The translations under genes were made by a program, and so were the position numbers. From Marsupella aquatica (lineage: Eukaryota; Marchantiophyta): DNA of 64,000 bases. This document shows, piece by piece, positions 1 through 11,128 of this stretch; the first letter of the stretch is position 1; each line of letters starts with the position of its first letter. Below the pieces are notes generated by a model. The model had not been told where the DNA came from and did not search any database. It saw only the letters and a program-made list of their open reading frames with translations. Location: positions 11,594,001-11,658,000 of the forward strand of contig OZ316899.1 in assembly GCA_973895155.1 (NCBI GenBank), given 5' to 3'.

Positions 1-300
1 AGTTGGACTTGATGAAGCCAAGCACTTAAATACTACGGCTTGTTTCTTTAGCCGCTCCGTTTGGTTGTCGGCTCGCCGCTGTAAGTTCTTCATCTTCCTT
101 GTGCTTTCCTCCAACTCCTCTTGCACTTCATCCAGGTCCTTACACGCCTCCTCCAGCTCCTTTTGGGCTTCCTCCAACTCTTTTTGGGCTTCCTCCAACT
201 CCTTCTTTAAGGTAGCCCTCTCCTCCTGGGTTGCTCTTAGCTCCTTGTCAAGCTCCATTACAACCTCAAACTCCATTTTATTCATCTTGGCATAAGTCTG
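1..300 (-). repeat. Family-B LTR fragment, coiled-coil part
   Basis: Read on the minus strand, this stretch encodes a Glu/Lys/Leu-rich heptad-like coiled coil with repeated KELEEA blocks. It matches the translation of 24540-24850 of the solo LTR described below almost residue for residue, including the tract that ends in NQTERLKKQA. It is therefore a dispersed piece of the family-B LTR open reading frame. It joins abruptly to family-A sequence near position 300. The open frame on the opposite strand (Ser-rich) is only the antisense of this coiled coil. Confidence 0.8.
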
Positions 301-403
301 AGCTGAGCAACCCAGCGCCACTCCCACAAGCCCGGGGGGATAACACAGCGACTATAGCGGCCCCAACACCAATACTTACGGCGGTAGTGCTGCTGCCGCC
401 CGA
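301..403 (+). repeat. Family-A LTR ORF fragment, left half (A1)
   Basis: The translation contains the segment DNTATIAAPTPILTAVVLLP, which matches DNTMIVAAPGPILTAVALP in the LTR ORF at 42377-42970 (minus). The match stops at about 403. It resumes at 12933 with the next part of the same ORF (the GKKRKEPAA-like stretch and then MHRMGENVHKN). The gap is therefore an insertion, and this piece and 12933-15674 were once continuous. Confidence 0.75.
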
Positions 404-412
404 TAGAATCAG

Positions 413-560
413 ACATTTCACTAATTCTGGAAAATTCTCCCAAGAATGGAATATTGAAAAGTTGTTTTTTGGAAATTTTTGAGAAGGGGTTTTGGAATTT
501 CTAAAATGAGGTTTTGGAATATTTAGTTTAGAGTTTTGGAATTTTCAGATTAGAGTTTTC
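413..560. repeat. Left TIR and subterminal TTTTGGAATTT repeats
   Basis: After a TIR of about 19 bp, the left end carries several copies of a motif close to GGTTTTGGAAATTT, at about 464-550. The same motif, in the same orientation, recurs near the right end. Subterminal short repeats are a common place for transposase binding in plant DNA transposons; that role is inferred here. Confidence 0.6.
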
Positions 561-960
561 GAATGAACACAAAGGGCACCTTGTCCATTGAAATTGTCAA
601 TTCTCTCGTTCATCCTATCGAGTGCTCGTTTTATATAGTGCAAATCTTTGTGGAGCTTGTCCTTATTATCGACAGATGCAAAGATGAAGGAATTTAAAAT
701 CAAATGTGCTAGAGCCCTTTTTATATTGAACTTTTCTTCCATAATATAAATTCCTTGATTTGATGGGTCAACGGTCTAACTATCAAAGATATCGCGGATC
801 TTTCCGCGTGTGACAAGGGACTTTCTATAGAGCCCTTTCTTTCTGTAAAATTCTGGATATCTTCCCCCCGAAGCCTGAAACTCCAAGGCCTAGGATACCA
901 ACCGGGGGGCAGGTTCGTTGTCAGATGTTTTTTTGCTAAACACTTTTGACCTTTCACCTT
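545..960 (-). pseudogene. Small minus-strand ORF remnant, unrecognised
   Basis: Two overlapping minus-strand frames, joined across a stop and a frame change near 730-770, give a helical, charged peptide with blocks such as NIKRALAHLILNSFIFASVD and LHYIKRALDRMNERIDNF. It lies just inside the left end of the 12.5-kb transposon. I do not recognise a family. It could be the tail of a transposon-borne coiled-coil gene or simply non-functional. Its codon pattern and sense look more gene-like than the surrounding frames, which is the only reason it is listed. Confidence 0.25.
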
Positions 961-1829
961 TGCCCATTTTAATTTTCACGACCTGGGACGGGCTACACCT
1001 TTCCAATTCTGATATTCTACACTCAAGAGTGTCAACTCTCTGAGTGAGGAGCGACAAAGACCAATTTTGTGAATCACTTGATCTCTCTAATCACCCCATA
1101 GATGATTCACAATGTTAACAAAATCTCAAGAGGAAGGCCTCTGGGTCAGAAGCTTGGCCCAAAGGGGGGGACTTCTAGAGCCCAAGGATTAGATAGCCGT
1201 CGGACGAGGAATCTGCGCTAAGCTAAGCTCTATTGGATAACTGGAAATCAAGTCTACTTGCTCGGTGTACTCTACGCAATAATGTGTCCTCCAAAGTTTT
1301 AGGAAAGAGGTGACACAAAAAAACGAGATACATCAGAGCTGAAGATACCATGCAAGTGATTGACAACGTGCACACGATTTTGAAAAGGAAAACTTTTCAT
1401 TATTCACAAAAATAGTTGATGTTGGAAGAGGCATCCCTCAAACCAATGCCATCGATGCCAAAATGGAATTCAAAATCTGTTGGGAAGATGACTCCAACCA
1501 AACTACCCAAGGAAGCTGGCATCGAGATGTGGGTAAGACAATTGCGGAGGAACAGAAGGACCTCAACGCTCTACGCGAGACTAGCGCAGAAAGAGATTTG
1601 GGTTTAGGGTTGATCTACGATCTCACAGTTGCAAGAGGCATTCCTCCAATCACCGTACGTCCAGGTTCCTAAACACCTTTCAGATAAGGAAATCTCCCTT
1701 ACCAGTTTAAAGCATAAACAAAAGTGAGCGAACACAATCTAAAATTTCCGGAGTTGAATATCTACGCGAGACTTGCGTAATCCTCAAAATGCTTCAAAAA
1801 CTTAAGACTCTTCCAAATGGCTTCAAATC
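961..1829. other. Transposon interior without a recognisable gene
   Basis: No convincing coding frame. Two copies of the 20-bp palindromic motif occur here, at 1571-1592 and 1762-1780 (see findings). The short frames at 1416-1672 carry no recognisable motif. Confidence 0.4.
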
Positions 1830-2362
1830 TTAATCGTTCCACGAAGATGGCATCCACTCATCCGAGTCTGGAGTGGATTCATGATAGTCAAGGAATGCTT
1901 CCTTTGACCAAGCTTGATGGTCCATCGGAGCCTGCCACTGCTTCTTTCCCTTCCCATAGTAGACATTGACGTTTTCCTTCATGCTTCTTTTGTTGACAGT
2001 CTCCCTGGGCATCTTTCTGGCTTTCCTTGCACCCGATGCCTCCTGCCCCTCGATAGGCGGCACAGAATTTCCTCCATGGCTAATCTTTGAATCGTCCATT
2101 TTTATTCTCCAGGTGTCTTACAATCGGGAAAGCCACAGGTATCTCCATCGAGTTCTGACAAGAAAAACCTTTTACATCGAGTACACTCTCTTAAAAAAGA
2201 TCCTTCTTTGTCAGAATTGCAATTACGGTCAAACCCATCCGCAGGCGTGTAAATCTTGGTAGACCTCCTTGGGGCGTTTCCCTCCTTTGAGCTATGAGAC
2301 GGGGAAACCTCTATTGAGTTGTTGGTCACGCCGAGGTCCTTGGACATCACTGGTGGATTCAT
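1830..2362 (-). pseudogene. Cys-rich small protein(s), possibly transposon accessory
   Basis: Two adjacent minus-strand frames, 2362-2102 and 2099-1830, are separated by a stop and a frame change. The first ends in a Cys cluster, CTRCKRFFLSELDGDTCGFP followed by DC, with C-x2-C and C-x4-DC spacing suggestive of a small zinc-binding module. The second is charged and ends in an acidic/Trp-containing tail (DEWMPSSW). They lie downstream of, and on the same strand as, the transposase pseudogene, so they could be its last exons or a separate small gene. No family is recognised. Confidence 0.3.
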
Positions 2363-2710
2363 CGAGAGAACTCAAGAGATCCTCTTGAAATCAGATTAAG
2401 AAATATGAAAACTAACACAAATCAAATGACGACAGAAACTAACATCAATAGCAGATTGAAAGTGAATCAAAAACCGCAGAATGGGAAAAGAGAGTGAGGA
2501 GTTCCCTATTTGGACAAGACCAAGAAACGGCCAAAGCGTGCGAATCACGGGTCTATGGCCATGTCGCTTTCAGTAGACCCTAGCCTAGAGACCAGAGTGA
2601 GGCCGCTCTATGCAACCCTTGTGCAGATCCAAATGGTCTACCTAAACCTTCCTTGGTAAGGCAAAACGAAGAGGCCCTATGCGAGCCTCGTGCAGAAACA
2701 AACACTTCGT

Positions 2711-5700
2711 TCAGAAGTTCTCGGAAATGTATGCATTCACGCTTTCAAGAACATGAACTGGAACTTTCACTTTACCCTTTGCCTTTGAATTCCAGCCATT
2801 GATTGTAGACGTTGCAAGGAGCCAGTCGTGTTGGATTGTAGGACTTTGGTAATTTGGATCAACTTCCCAGGACTGTTTAGAATTGAAACAATCCCGATAT
2901 CGTTCAGAGTCTGGGACAGACAATTTTTGATGGACAGGTCTCCACCATTCCACCTCAAACTCCCCAGCATGAGCATCATCCGGAACCCGCACAACGCGAT
3001 CCATGGCTCTTCCTAGCCAGAATCGAAGGGGAACTATTTGTTCAAATTCATCTATTGGACAAAGAATAACAAACGTATCCTTTTTAATATCCTCAAGTGG
3101 GGAGAATCTTGACCTTTCTTGCTCCGAGCGGTGGCCAACAAATATTGTCTGTCTCTCATATTGATCTTCCTGAAGTTCATGCTCAAGGCTGCCCATGACA
3201 TCATTGACAGAGCCAATGTTATTCTCAAAAATCCCAACCTCAGCTCGATATCCGGTTCCATGGTTAGTTCTTGGCCAAAACCCATCGAGTAGTAGATAGT
3301 CCCTCTCCAAATTAGGCGTAGAGCACAGGGAACCTTCGAAGACCCTGATGACATTTTCCCAATACTCAATTTCCGGGGATCGAAAATGATATCCCTCTGA
3401 TGTGACATCTTTCCAGGCGGCTTTTAGTCATGAAACGTAATGAACGAGGTATTTGAGAATGTCACTCGCTCGCTTATGAGTCGACTCCATTTGTTTTGAA
3501 AGAGGATTTCCGGAGGGAAACACAGAGTCCTTTCCAGTAGTTTTCCAAATGGTGTGACCTTTTGCAGGTAGCCACGGCGAATCAATTTTCTCCCAATATT
3601 GATAAACAGGTGTATTTTCTTTCATTGGAAACAAGAACTGCACAGGGGCCGACTGACCTTGGATCTTCTTCACATAAGAAGAAACATAAGCTTTGTATCC
3701 GACAACCTCCCAGATGAATCTTGGGATTGGATGCTTCTTCTCACACTCCCAAACTTCAGCCATCAAACTAAAGAAAGTTGTTAACTCACAATTAGAAATC
3801 CGAATTCCTACTCGTGAAAAGAATGCGTCAACATCCTCATGAGTATGACCAACCATCAGGAAGGAGAGTGTAACGGACTCAAACACTCCTCGAAGTACAA
3901 GCTCACTACAATATGCGATCACGGTCTGATTCTTATTGTCCTTCGCTGAATTGTCAAGTTGGAGGTGCAAATGGCGTGGAAGTGATCGAAAAGAATCGAA
4001 GGACAAGGGTTCCACGCGAGGCTCGCGCGGAGCTTCGTTTTCAAGTCCTTTAAAATGGTCAAAATCCACATTCTTCCTTTCTAGATAGCCAATCTCAAAA
4101 GCCCAACGATCTAAAAGCGCAACAAAAATAGGATCAGACACGTCTGTGCTCCTCAGCAATAAGTCTCCAGTCTTATCCCCAGAGAATGACTCAAGATCCC
4201 TGAACAACTTCGAAAGAGATGAGACTATGAAATCAGGATCACTCGCCCACAATCCACCAAGTGCAAAATGGGCATAGATTTCGGGATCCCGTCCATGCGT
4301 GAGCATTCCAGTCAACGTCATCGGTAACGGAATTGATTTACCCGCTTGACTTTCAAGAGTTGAAGTCATTTTTGGTATCCCTGTTTTGGCTTGATCCATT
4401 TTGTCATGAATCACCAAGAGATACTTCTCTGGCTCTTGATCTGCTGCCAGTTTGGCTGCATATACATGCTTCTCCGGGACTGTTGTTCCAGCATGTGACG
4501 TTCTCTTTTGGCCTTGATTTCAAGAACATCTTGTCTCTTCTCACCTTGAAGAGTCTCTTTGACTGTAGTACAGAGATCGCATTTTGCAAAATTGCTTCCA
4601 TCAGGAAACTGAAAATTGGGAAACTTTTCTCCAATATCTTGTAGAAAGTAGCGATGACAGGAGAAGAAGCTCCAAGATTCTTGTTAAGCTCGCAAGCCTC
4701 TTCATAAACATCTTTCCTCTTGTAGCTTATGGGAACCCTATACACGACCTCTTGCTTTCCAGACTCTCCAATTTTATGGAGATGAGGCATAGGCTCTGCA
4801 CATTTCTAGAATACACTTCGTATAGACTCCACAAATAGCGTGACGTAGTCTTTGGTTTTCATTGATCCTTGGTTGCCATGAACGCCAACTTTTGCCCCAT
4901 TCCGACACTGACTATAGATTGAATAGAAGGTTCCTCTGGAGAAACCATGGATGGTCCAAACCCCTTCTTTACAGACACGTGTCCCACAAAAAATAATCAT
5001 CCCGGCCTCTATAGTTTCCGTATCCCTCCCGTGTAGATGGTTCAAAATGTACGTTTGTTGATCGACGTGAGAGAGACCATAAAATTCATCTCTAATCTGA
5101 TTGACCACTTCCCACTGTTGTCTCCTACAACAATTCTTTGTGCAACACTCAACCTGGAAGACAGCATCAATAGATTCTCGAGTCTTCTTTCTGTTACGCC
5201 TTCTATGAATCTTCTTCCTTTCCTTCTCCTCAGGAGCCTACGGGTTGCGACGTTGATTATTATAGCCTCGCTTTGGTTTAACATATGATACAATTGCTCG
5301 CTCGAGATTCAGGAATTCATTTTGATCCAATAGATTGCTTAACAATTGCATTCCAGGCTCGATCCGAGTTCTTCGCAAAGGCCATTTGATTGTGCAAGGC
5401 GTTCCCTCAACAAAATAAGGGAACGTCATCTTGATGTTGTTGTCGGTGGCCAGTGTGAGAATATTGATCCCGACATGATCATCTCTAACTCTCTCATTGT
5501 TAATCGATGCTTGAGGGTGCGGATTTGTGATACACCCTCGAGCCAGTAGTGTCTCATCATTGTCTCCGTAAAGCAAAGCAAATTTCTTGAACCACCTACT
5601 TTGATCGCTCAGGTCCTCGCTCAAGAGAACATTGTCTTGACTATGGACAGTGTCTCCCATGGCATCTTGTTCCCCAAAACCTGCTTCCTGTTCTAGAGGA

Positions 5701-5960
5701 ATCTCCTCTTGGTTGTCACCTGGATAAACCGGGCGCTGGCTTTCCGCAAACCTGACGCTGGACCGATCGCACAGAATTACTGAATTTAAGCTTTCACCGA
5801 CCAGGTCCGCCCCTGCGTTTGGATAAGGTAACTCAACAAGGTGGAAGAATGCATCCTCAACAAAAACACTGATTCTATGCTCGCCAATCAGAATGTTGTG
5901 ACAAGAGTCCGAGGGAGTAATGTTGAAAACCGTCCCACCCGCAACCGGTTCATTGTTCAA
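2711..5960 (-). pseudogene. DUF7869-type transposase, degenerate
   Basis: The minus strand codes for a long protein in segments: an acidic N-terminal part (5960-5238), a CC-x2-NCC block, then FCGTRVCKEG and GAKVGVHGN (5200-4806). Next come a FAKCDLC knuckle in a third frame (about 4625-4460), DKMDQAKTGIP and LQLDNSAKDNKNQ with VGHTHEDVDAFFSRV (4417-3428), and a C-terminal VEWWRP domain (3310-2711). The MDQAKT, LDNSAKENKN and GHTHEDVD order is what I know from DUF7869 proteins, which I take to be DDE-type transposases. The conserved Asp and Glu of these motifs remain. In-frame stops are TAG at 5238-5240, TAG at about 4806 and TGA at 3428-3430. Frame changes occur near 4625 and 4455. It is the likely mobiliser of the surrounding 12.5-kb element but is broken in this copy. 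Introns could explain some breaks, though the stops are flanked by continuous homologous-looking sequence. Confidence 0.7.
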
Positions 5961-7342
5961 TAAGAGATTAACTCGATCCCAGGGGAAAACATATTCTTGA
6001 CCAATTTGAGGTTAACAGTAACTTTGACACGACTCTCGTGTGGACACAAGACGGGAATTATTCACCGGCAGGAAAAGACCTGGTTAACCAGAATAAAACA
6101 TGCACGTCAATATCCCTCAACACGAGGCTCGTGTAGAATTATTAACGCATACAAGTAGTGGAAGGAAACACAAGGAGGTTCGATGGCTAGGCGAGCCTCG
6201 TGTAGAGCATCAGCTTAGGTCTAAACATCTCCCAAAAGTAACGGAATTATCACAATCATATGCATTTATGACAAAAAGTCCCACAAGAAGTAAGGAAAGG
6301 ACCCACTATTATTTGATGCTTCACTCTAAGAGAGAAGGAAAGTCCAACAAGGTACAAATTCCAACAGGGTAAAAGGTCCACCATTGTACAAATTCCATTA
6401 GGGTACAAATTCCAATAGGGTACAAATCCCCAATCCATGTAATATCACATTAAGGAACCACCCAACTGATAAATTGTGTTACAATTGAAGTCCAATTCCT
6501 CAAGACCAAGACATAACCCATGTTAGGACCCTCAATCGTCCTCAATTAAGAAGAAATGAAGTCTAATTCTAAAATTAGGGCAGTTAAGGAAGAAATGAGG
6601 TCTAATTCCTCTTGAAATGCTAAATATCCTATTACAGTACCCCTATTTAGTAGAACTTTTGAAAGAAATGAGGTACAGATAATTGTCCTAAAAAAACATT
6701 CTCCAAGAGTGACAGGAATGAGACAGTCACAGGAATGGAATCCCAAAAGGGACGTACCGATTGGGCGCCCAGAAGCGTCCTTGGACTCAAACCTGTGCCA
6801 AAACCTGTCCTCTGAACCACCCGTGCCAGAACTTGTCCTCGGAACCATTCACCTGTGGCGAGAGAATGACTAGAGAATCAGGATGACTAATCGATAAATA
6901 CCATTCCCAGATAGAAATCCCAAATATAATGGACAAAAATGATAGGGTGGCCGCTCTGCTAGATCGTCGTGTGGTCCAATTTTCCGATATTTTGGCGGCG
7001 CAATTAATCACGTCAGATAATGACAATAGATAATGACAAAAGAATAAGCACATATGCTCGAATGTGACAGGCTGATAGCTCTGCACGATTGTCGTCTGGT
7101 AAGATTCGTCGATATTTTTGGCGGCGCTCTTAATGATGTCTTCAAGCTTCACGCTGGCCCATTTTCACGCTTGCCCATTCCTTGTGTCAGTTATATATTT
7201 CAAGGAGATTTGCTCATTCACTCATTCCTTCATCTTTGCCCTCTCGCTCATTCTCCGCCCTTTCGCTCATTCGTCTCTCCCTTTGAGTTTTGCTCAAGTC
7301 CGTCCATATTTTGGGAATTGTTTCACACGTGCGAAGAGGTTT
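5961..7342. other. Intergenic part of the 12.5-kb transposon
   Basis: No supported gene. It separates the minus-strand transposase from the plus-strand cargo genes, so it probably holds divergent promoters. It contains three palindromic motif copies (6027-6044, 6119-6138, 6187-6208) and a short tandem array at 6351-6432. A pair of related segments near 6545-6620 share AGAAATGAGGTCTAATTC. Confidence 0.45.
6351..6432. repeat. Short tandem array, GTACAAATTCCAATAGG type
   Basis: About four imperfect units of 17-20 bp follow each other: GGTACAAATTCCAACAGGGT, TGTACAAATTCCATTAGGG, TACAAATTCCAATAGGG and TACAAATCCC. This is a local minisatellite inside the transposon. The antisense frame through it is not a gene. 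Confidence 0.7.
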
Positions 7343-7844
7343 CATGGCAAATCTATCCGAATCGGAGGTCCGGGAGATGTCGGTCGTAGCTTTCACGAGC
7401 TTTCAATGGAGTAAATATCATTTCCATTTGCTTTCACGCGACTCTCGTGTAGAGCATGTTACTCACCTGAGACTCATTTGTCACCTTGAAGGCCAAATCG
7501 ACAATGCCTTGAAACATTTGAAATCGATCAAAGATAAACATGAGAAGGAGTCCCAAATGACTGAGGATGTCCTTGAGGAACTTGAGACCGTGCGAGAAAC
7601 TGTGAAGGAGAAAGATGAAGAGATTAGTTCAATTAGAAAGGATTATGCTGGAAGATATTTTTGAGCTCAGCGGAACCATCTTCAGACATGTCAGGAGTTG
7701 TGCCTAGTGATGAAGGAGGCCGCCAAGCTTGATGAGCTCTGTAAGAGTCAGATACAGACGCTCACAAAGAAGTTGATTATCATGACGGCCCAGGAGGAAG
7801 GCCACCTCCAGACTATCAAGAGGCTGAAGAAGGAAGCAGCCTAG
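7343..7844 (+). pseudogene. Coiled-coil protein of the 12.5-kb transposon
   Basis: The frame starts at an ATG (MANLSESEVREM) and runs through a charged coiled coil: GQIDNALKHLKSIKDKHEKE, ETVRETVKEKDEEISSIRKD and, beyond a TGA at about 7663, KSQIQTLTKKLIIM and HLQTIKRLKKEAA. It ends at a TAG near 7844. A copy of the 20-bp palindrome (7433-7458) lies within the 5' part, where it would be translated as SRDSRVEH or removed as part of an intron. No enzymatic motif is seen. Coiled-coil partners next to a peptidase and a transposase would fit a structural or DNA-binding accessory role, which is inference. Confidence 0.4.
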
Positions 7845-8101
7845 GAGACATTTCCCTAGAACTCATCTGTCAAGACTTAGTACTAGACGAGTTGTTTAGT
7901 TGGAGTTTGAGGCACCCAGATGAATATGTCCCCCAACTTTAGAAGATGGTAGTCAAGCAGGCAAAGTCCATTTTGGTCGAATGAGTTGTTTTCTGGACGG
8001 ATTGTCCATTTTTGTGAATAATTAAATCTCGGCATTTGTGCTGACATCTTGGACTCTGTTCTAAATCTTCTGTACTGGTTCTTTCCTAGGATTCTCCGCA
8101 G

Positions 8102-8396
8102 GGGTATGGCATGCGTGACAGTAAACAGGAAATAGGTTTACTGGTACCAGCAAAAAGTTACTGTTACCAGTTAAATAACCATGTCAAATTTTTTTTCTAA
8201 AAAAGTCAAATTTTCAAAAAAAAATTAAATTACAACATTTTTTGGCTAGCTTTGGGCGCTAGCAAAAAAAATAAAAAATGAGTGGTAATGTTTTTTTTTG
8301 AATTTTACCATTCAAAAAACATTACCACTCATTTTCCTTTTACCAGTTTTTGTTTCCTGTTACTGTTTGCTATTTCCTGTCGTTTGTAAATACCCC
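8102..8396. mobile_element. hAT-like MITE, copy 1
   Basis: A 295-bp non-coding element with ends GGGTATGGC and (reverse complement) GGGGTATTTACAAACGACAGG. It is flanked by near-identical 8-bp sequences CTCCGCAG (8094-8101) and TACCGCAG (8397-8404). Its interior is A/T-rich, with CAGGAAACAG-like subterminal repeats and the motif GGCTAGCTTTGGGCGCTAGC. The same arrangement occurs at 60503-60821. An 8-bp target duplication with GGGGTAT-type ends fits the hAT superfamily. It inserted between two cargo genes of the larger transposon. Confidence 0.8.
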
Positions 8397-8410
8397 TACC
8401 GCAGCCGCTA

Positions 8411-11017
8411 AGTCGAAGCACTATTAGCCACCAAAATCCAATCGTCAATTCATGGTCTTTTGAAATGCGTATGGAGGGTGACGCTTGGAGGTGTTGGTTG
8501 CGGGGGATTGTTATTGCCAAGCCCAAAAGGTTTTGGAAGTACTTGGGTGTGCTTGTCGATTGTAGGATCTCAAAAGCACCAGAGCACCAGAAGGGGAAGG
8601 TCTTTCTGACAGTGACGGTGGAGGACCGCGTTAATTGTGGATATAGAGAGTTCTCTCTTGCCGTTGAACAATATTGTTGCGCACATTGTCTTGAGCCAAA
8701 TGATGCAACAATGAACATAACGTCCTTAGGATTTTTTGATCCATCCACTCATCATTTCATGGATCCAGATAATGTTCTCACTGCTGAGGATATTGTTTCA
8801 GGGCTGGGAAGGGTTAGTTTTTGTTCTTTGAAGATTATCAATCTCACCTTTCTGCAACCAGGCATGTTGTTTACGTCATGTCTCTATCTTTATCGGAAGA
8901 TGAACTCCGGCAGGAGATCAAGATCATTTCGGAAATTGCTTTCCCAGATCCAGTTGACGAGGAAAGGATTAAACGTTGGGTTGCGACCCATCCTGTAGTG
9001 AAGGCCTTCAATTTGAATCAAAAAAGGCACGGACGTCATGGTGGTGGCCCAAATCTCAAAGCAAGCAAAGTTGTACAGGAACCTGGATCGTCGTCAAGTT
9101 CAGATTCAGGATCATCAAGTTCACAGGGTACATCAGATGAACCGAGCATTGTTCCCAGTGACTCTTTGAGTCCTAAGTTGGTTGGAACAGAGGAGATCTT
9201 TGAAGATGAGATCCAAGTCGTGGATGAAGAACTCGTGGAAGTGGGAGGCTCAGAGGCTGAAGAGGAAAAGGACTCTGAGACTGAGATGGAGGTGCAAAAG
9301 AAAAAGAAAAGAAAGCGAATGGAAGAAGATGCTCCTCCTTCCAAGAAGAAGAAATTGTCTTCAAAGATCGCTCTTCCAGAGAAGGTTGGGAAAGCTAATG
9401 TCCCTCAGGCAAAAATCTGCACTAGCTCTACTGAGGTGAAAGGGCCACAGATCGCAAAGTCCAAACAACAACAGAAGAAGATTAAAGCAGCCAAAATGCC
9501 AGAACAAAAGAAGGCTCTCAGGAAGAAGGCTCAAAAGAAGCAGGCAGTTGTGGAAGAGATAGCAAAACCCATATCAAAAGGTGTCGTTAAAAAGGATTTG
9601 TCTCGTAAGGCTTCCACTGCAACACCTTCCGCTGTCGTGAAACAGACGGTGCCCTCAAAATCTCAAAAGGTCAATACTCAAGTGCAAGACGTATCCACGA
9701 CCATGGGATGACAAGATCGGAGAAGTCCAAGCGTGGAAGGGGCCGCAAAAGAGAGACTGAGGGAACAGAAGAGGCACCGGAAACCGGTGTCCCAATCCCG
9801 CAGAAACAACGTAAGAAAGTGGAGATGATTGAGATGGATGTCGTGGATGACATGGGAGAGATGAATACTGACTCGAGTTCTAAAGTAATCGTTGATCGAG
9901 CCAAACTTGAGAGGGCAGAAAAGACTTTGCAGCAAAACCGATGATGGTATTCTTTTGGGCTGTCAAAATTTTTCCTCGTTCCTTTGATGAATATCTATCC
10001 TCCACTCGCAAAAATGAATGAGCGGTTACTCAACGAAGACCATGTCAATCATCTTGTTCAGTTGATGATTTCAAATGCCGGTCATGAACCTTTGCCTATA
10101 GATCTGGTGCCTTACAAGATGATTAATGGTGTTTATAGTCTTATCGATCTTTCCGTCATAGATTTTGATTCTAAACAATTATCTAGTATTAATATTTTGC
10201 AATAAGTGGTCAACACTCGACTATGGCCGTGAGGAAAATCATTCGGAGTTCAAGCCATACTCCATGCGAGGTCAAGCCCGTCATCGGACATGTCAATAAT
10301 GTTGTCGTGGAACTTGCAGTGGAGCCTGCGAATGAGGCAGGTGCCAATTCACTCTTTCCCACTTCTCTCAACCTGAACAATGATGTGGCGATAGACTTTT
10401 GCCTCAACCTTGACATGGATCAGGATTTAGTTTTGTCGCCAATTAGTGGATGCGTCATAACTCGTCGTGAGATGGCATGTCTAGGTCCCGAGCGATGGAT
10501 AACTTCTGAAATTCTGAATGCTTATTTTGGTCGAATTGCTTCAAGAGCAGAATCCGCGGGTACCGACCTCCCACAGGTTCATATTTTTGATACTTGGTTC
10601 TATTCAGAACTTGCTCAAGGTGGATATAAGTATGACGATCTTCAAACTTGGACCTCAAAGTTGGAGTACTTTTTAACTGATGTAGAGATGGTCATGGTCG
10701 TCATCGACATGGGTCTTAGGAAACTGGACTATTTGGATTCTTTGCACGGAGATAACCCTGAAGTTCTTGAGAACCTAGCAAGATATCTAGATGATGAAGC
10801 CATGTTCAGAACTCATAAGGAACTGAATGCTTTGTCATGGCCGAGAAACTGTTGTAAAGACATCCCTCTTCAAACCGATGACTACAACTGCGGAGTGTTT
10901 GTCATGAAACTTGCCGATTACCGGAGTAGGGAGAAGCCTATTGATTTCAAAGCCGAGGACATGGATGCTGAAAGGAGGAATATTGTTCTAAGCCTTTATC
11001 GTCACCATTTGAGTTAG
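8411..11017 (+). pseudogene. Ulp1-like (C48) peptidase gene, degenerate
   Basis: The 3' part (10223-11017) encodes a C48/Ulp1-type fold: ITRREMACLGPERWITSEIL followed by NAYFGRI, then HIFDTWFYSEL, VIDMGLRKLDYLDSL (the catalytic Asp region) and QTDDYNCGVFVMKLADY with the nucleophilic Cys. The usual His-Trp motif before VID is absent: the sequence goes straight from FLTDVEM to VMVVIDMG, so a few residues including the catalytic His appear deleted. Upstream (8411-9944) is an N-terminal block, a possible intron with GTTAGT at 8813 and an acceptor near 8861, and a Ser-, Glu- and Lys-rich linker, partly in shifted frames. C48 peptidases cleave SUMO-like modifiers; many plant DNA transposons carry captured Ulp1-like genes. 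This copy is probably catalytically dead. Confidence 0.65.
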
Positions 11018-11128
11018 ATCTACGCGATTCTCATGTGGAATAGGTTATCATCAGACTTCCATACGCTACAATGCATCGTAATTGATGTTACGCTCTTGCA
11101 TTGACTTTACGATATTGATGTTCATTTA

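Noticed and set aside
4404-4790. The 128-codon minus-strand frame as a separate gene
   Set aside because: Its first part continues the transposase frame across a TAG and its second part is out of frame with the FAKCDLC and MDQAKT motifs, so it is a piece of the broken transposase.
6351-6432. CRISPR-like array
   Set aside because: Units are adjacent without unique spacers, very few and imperfect; the host is a plant.
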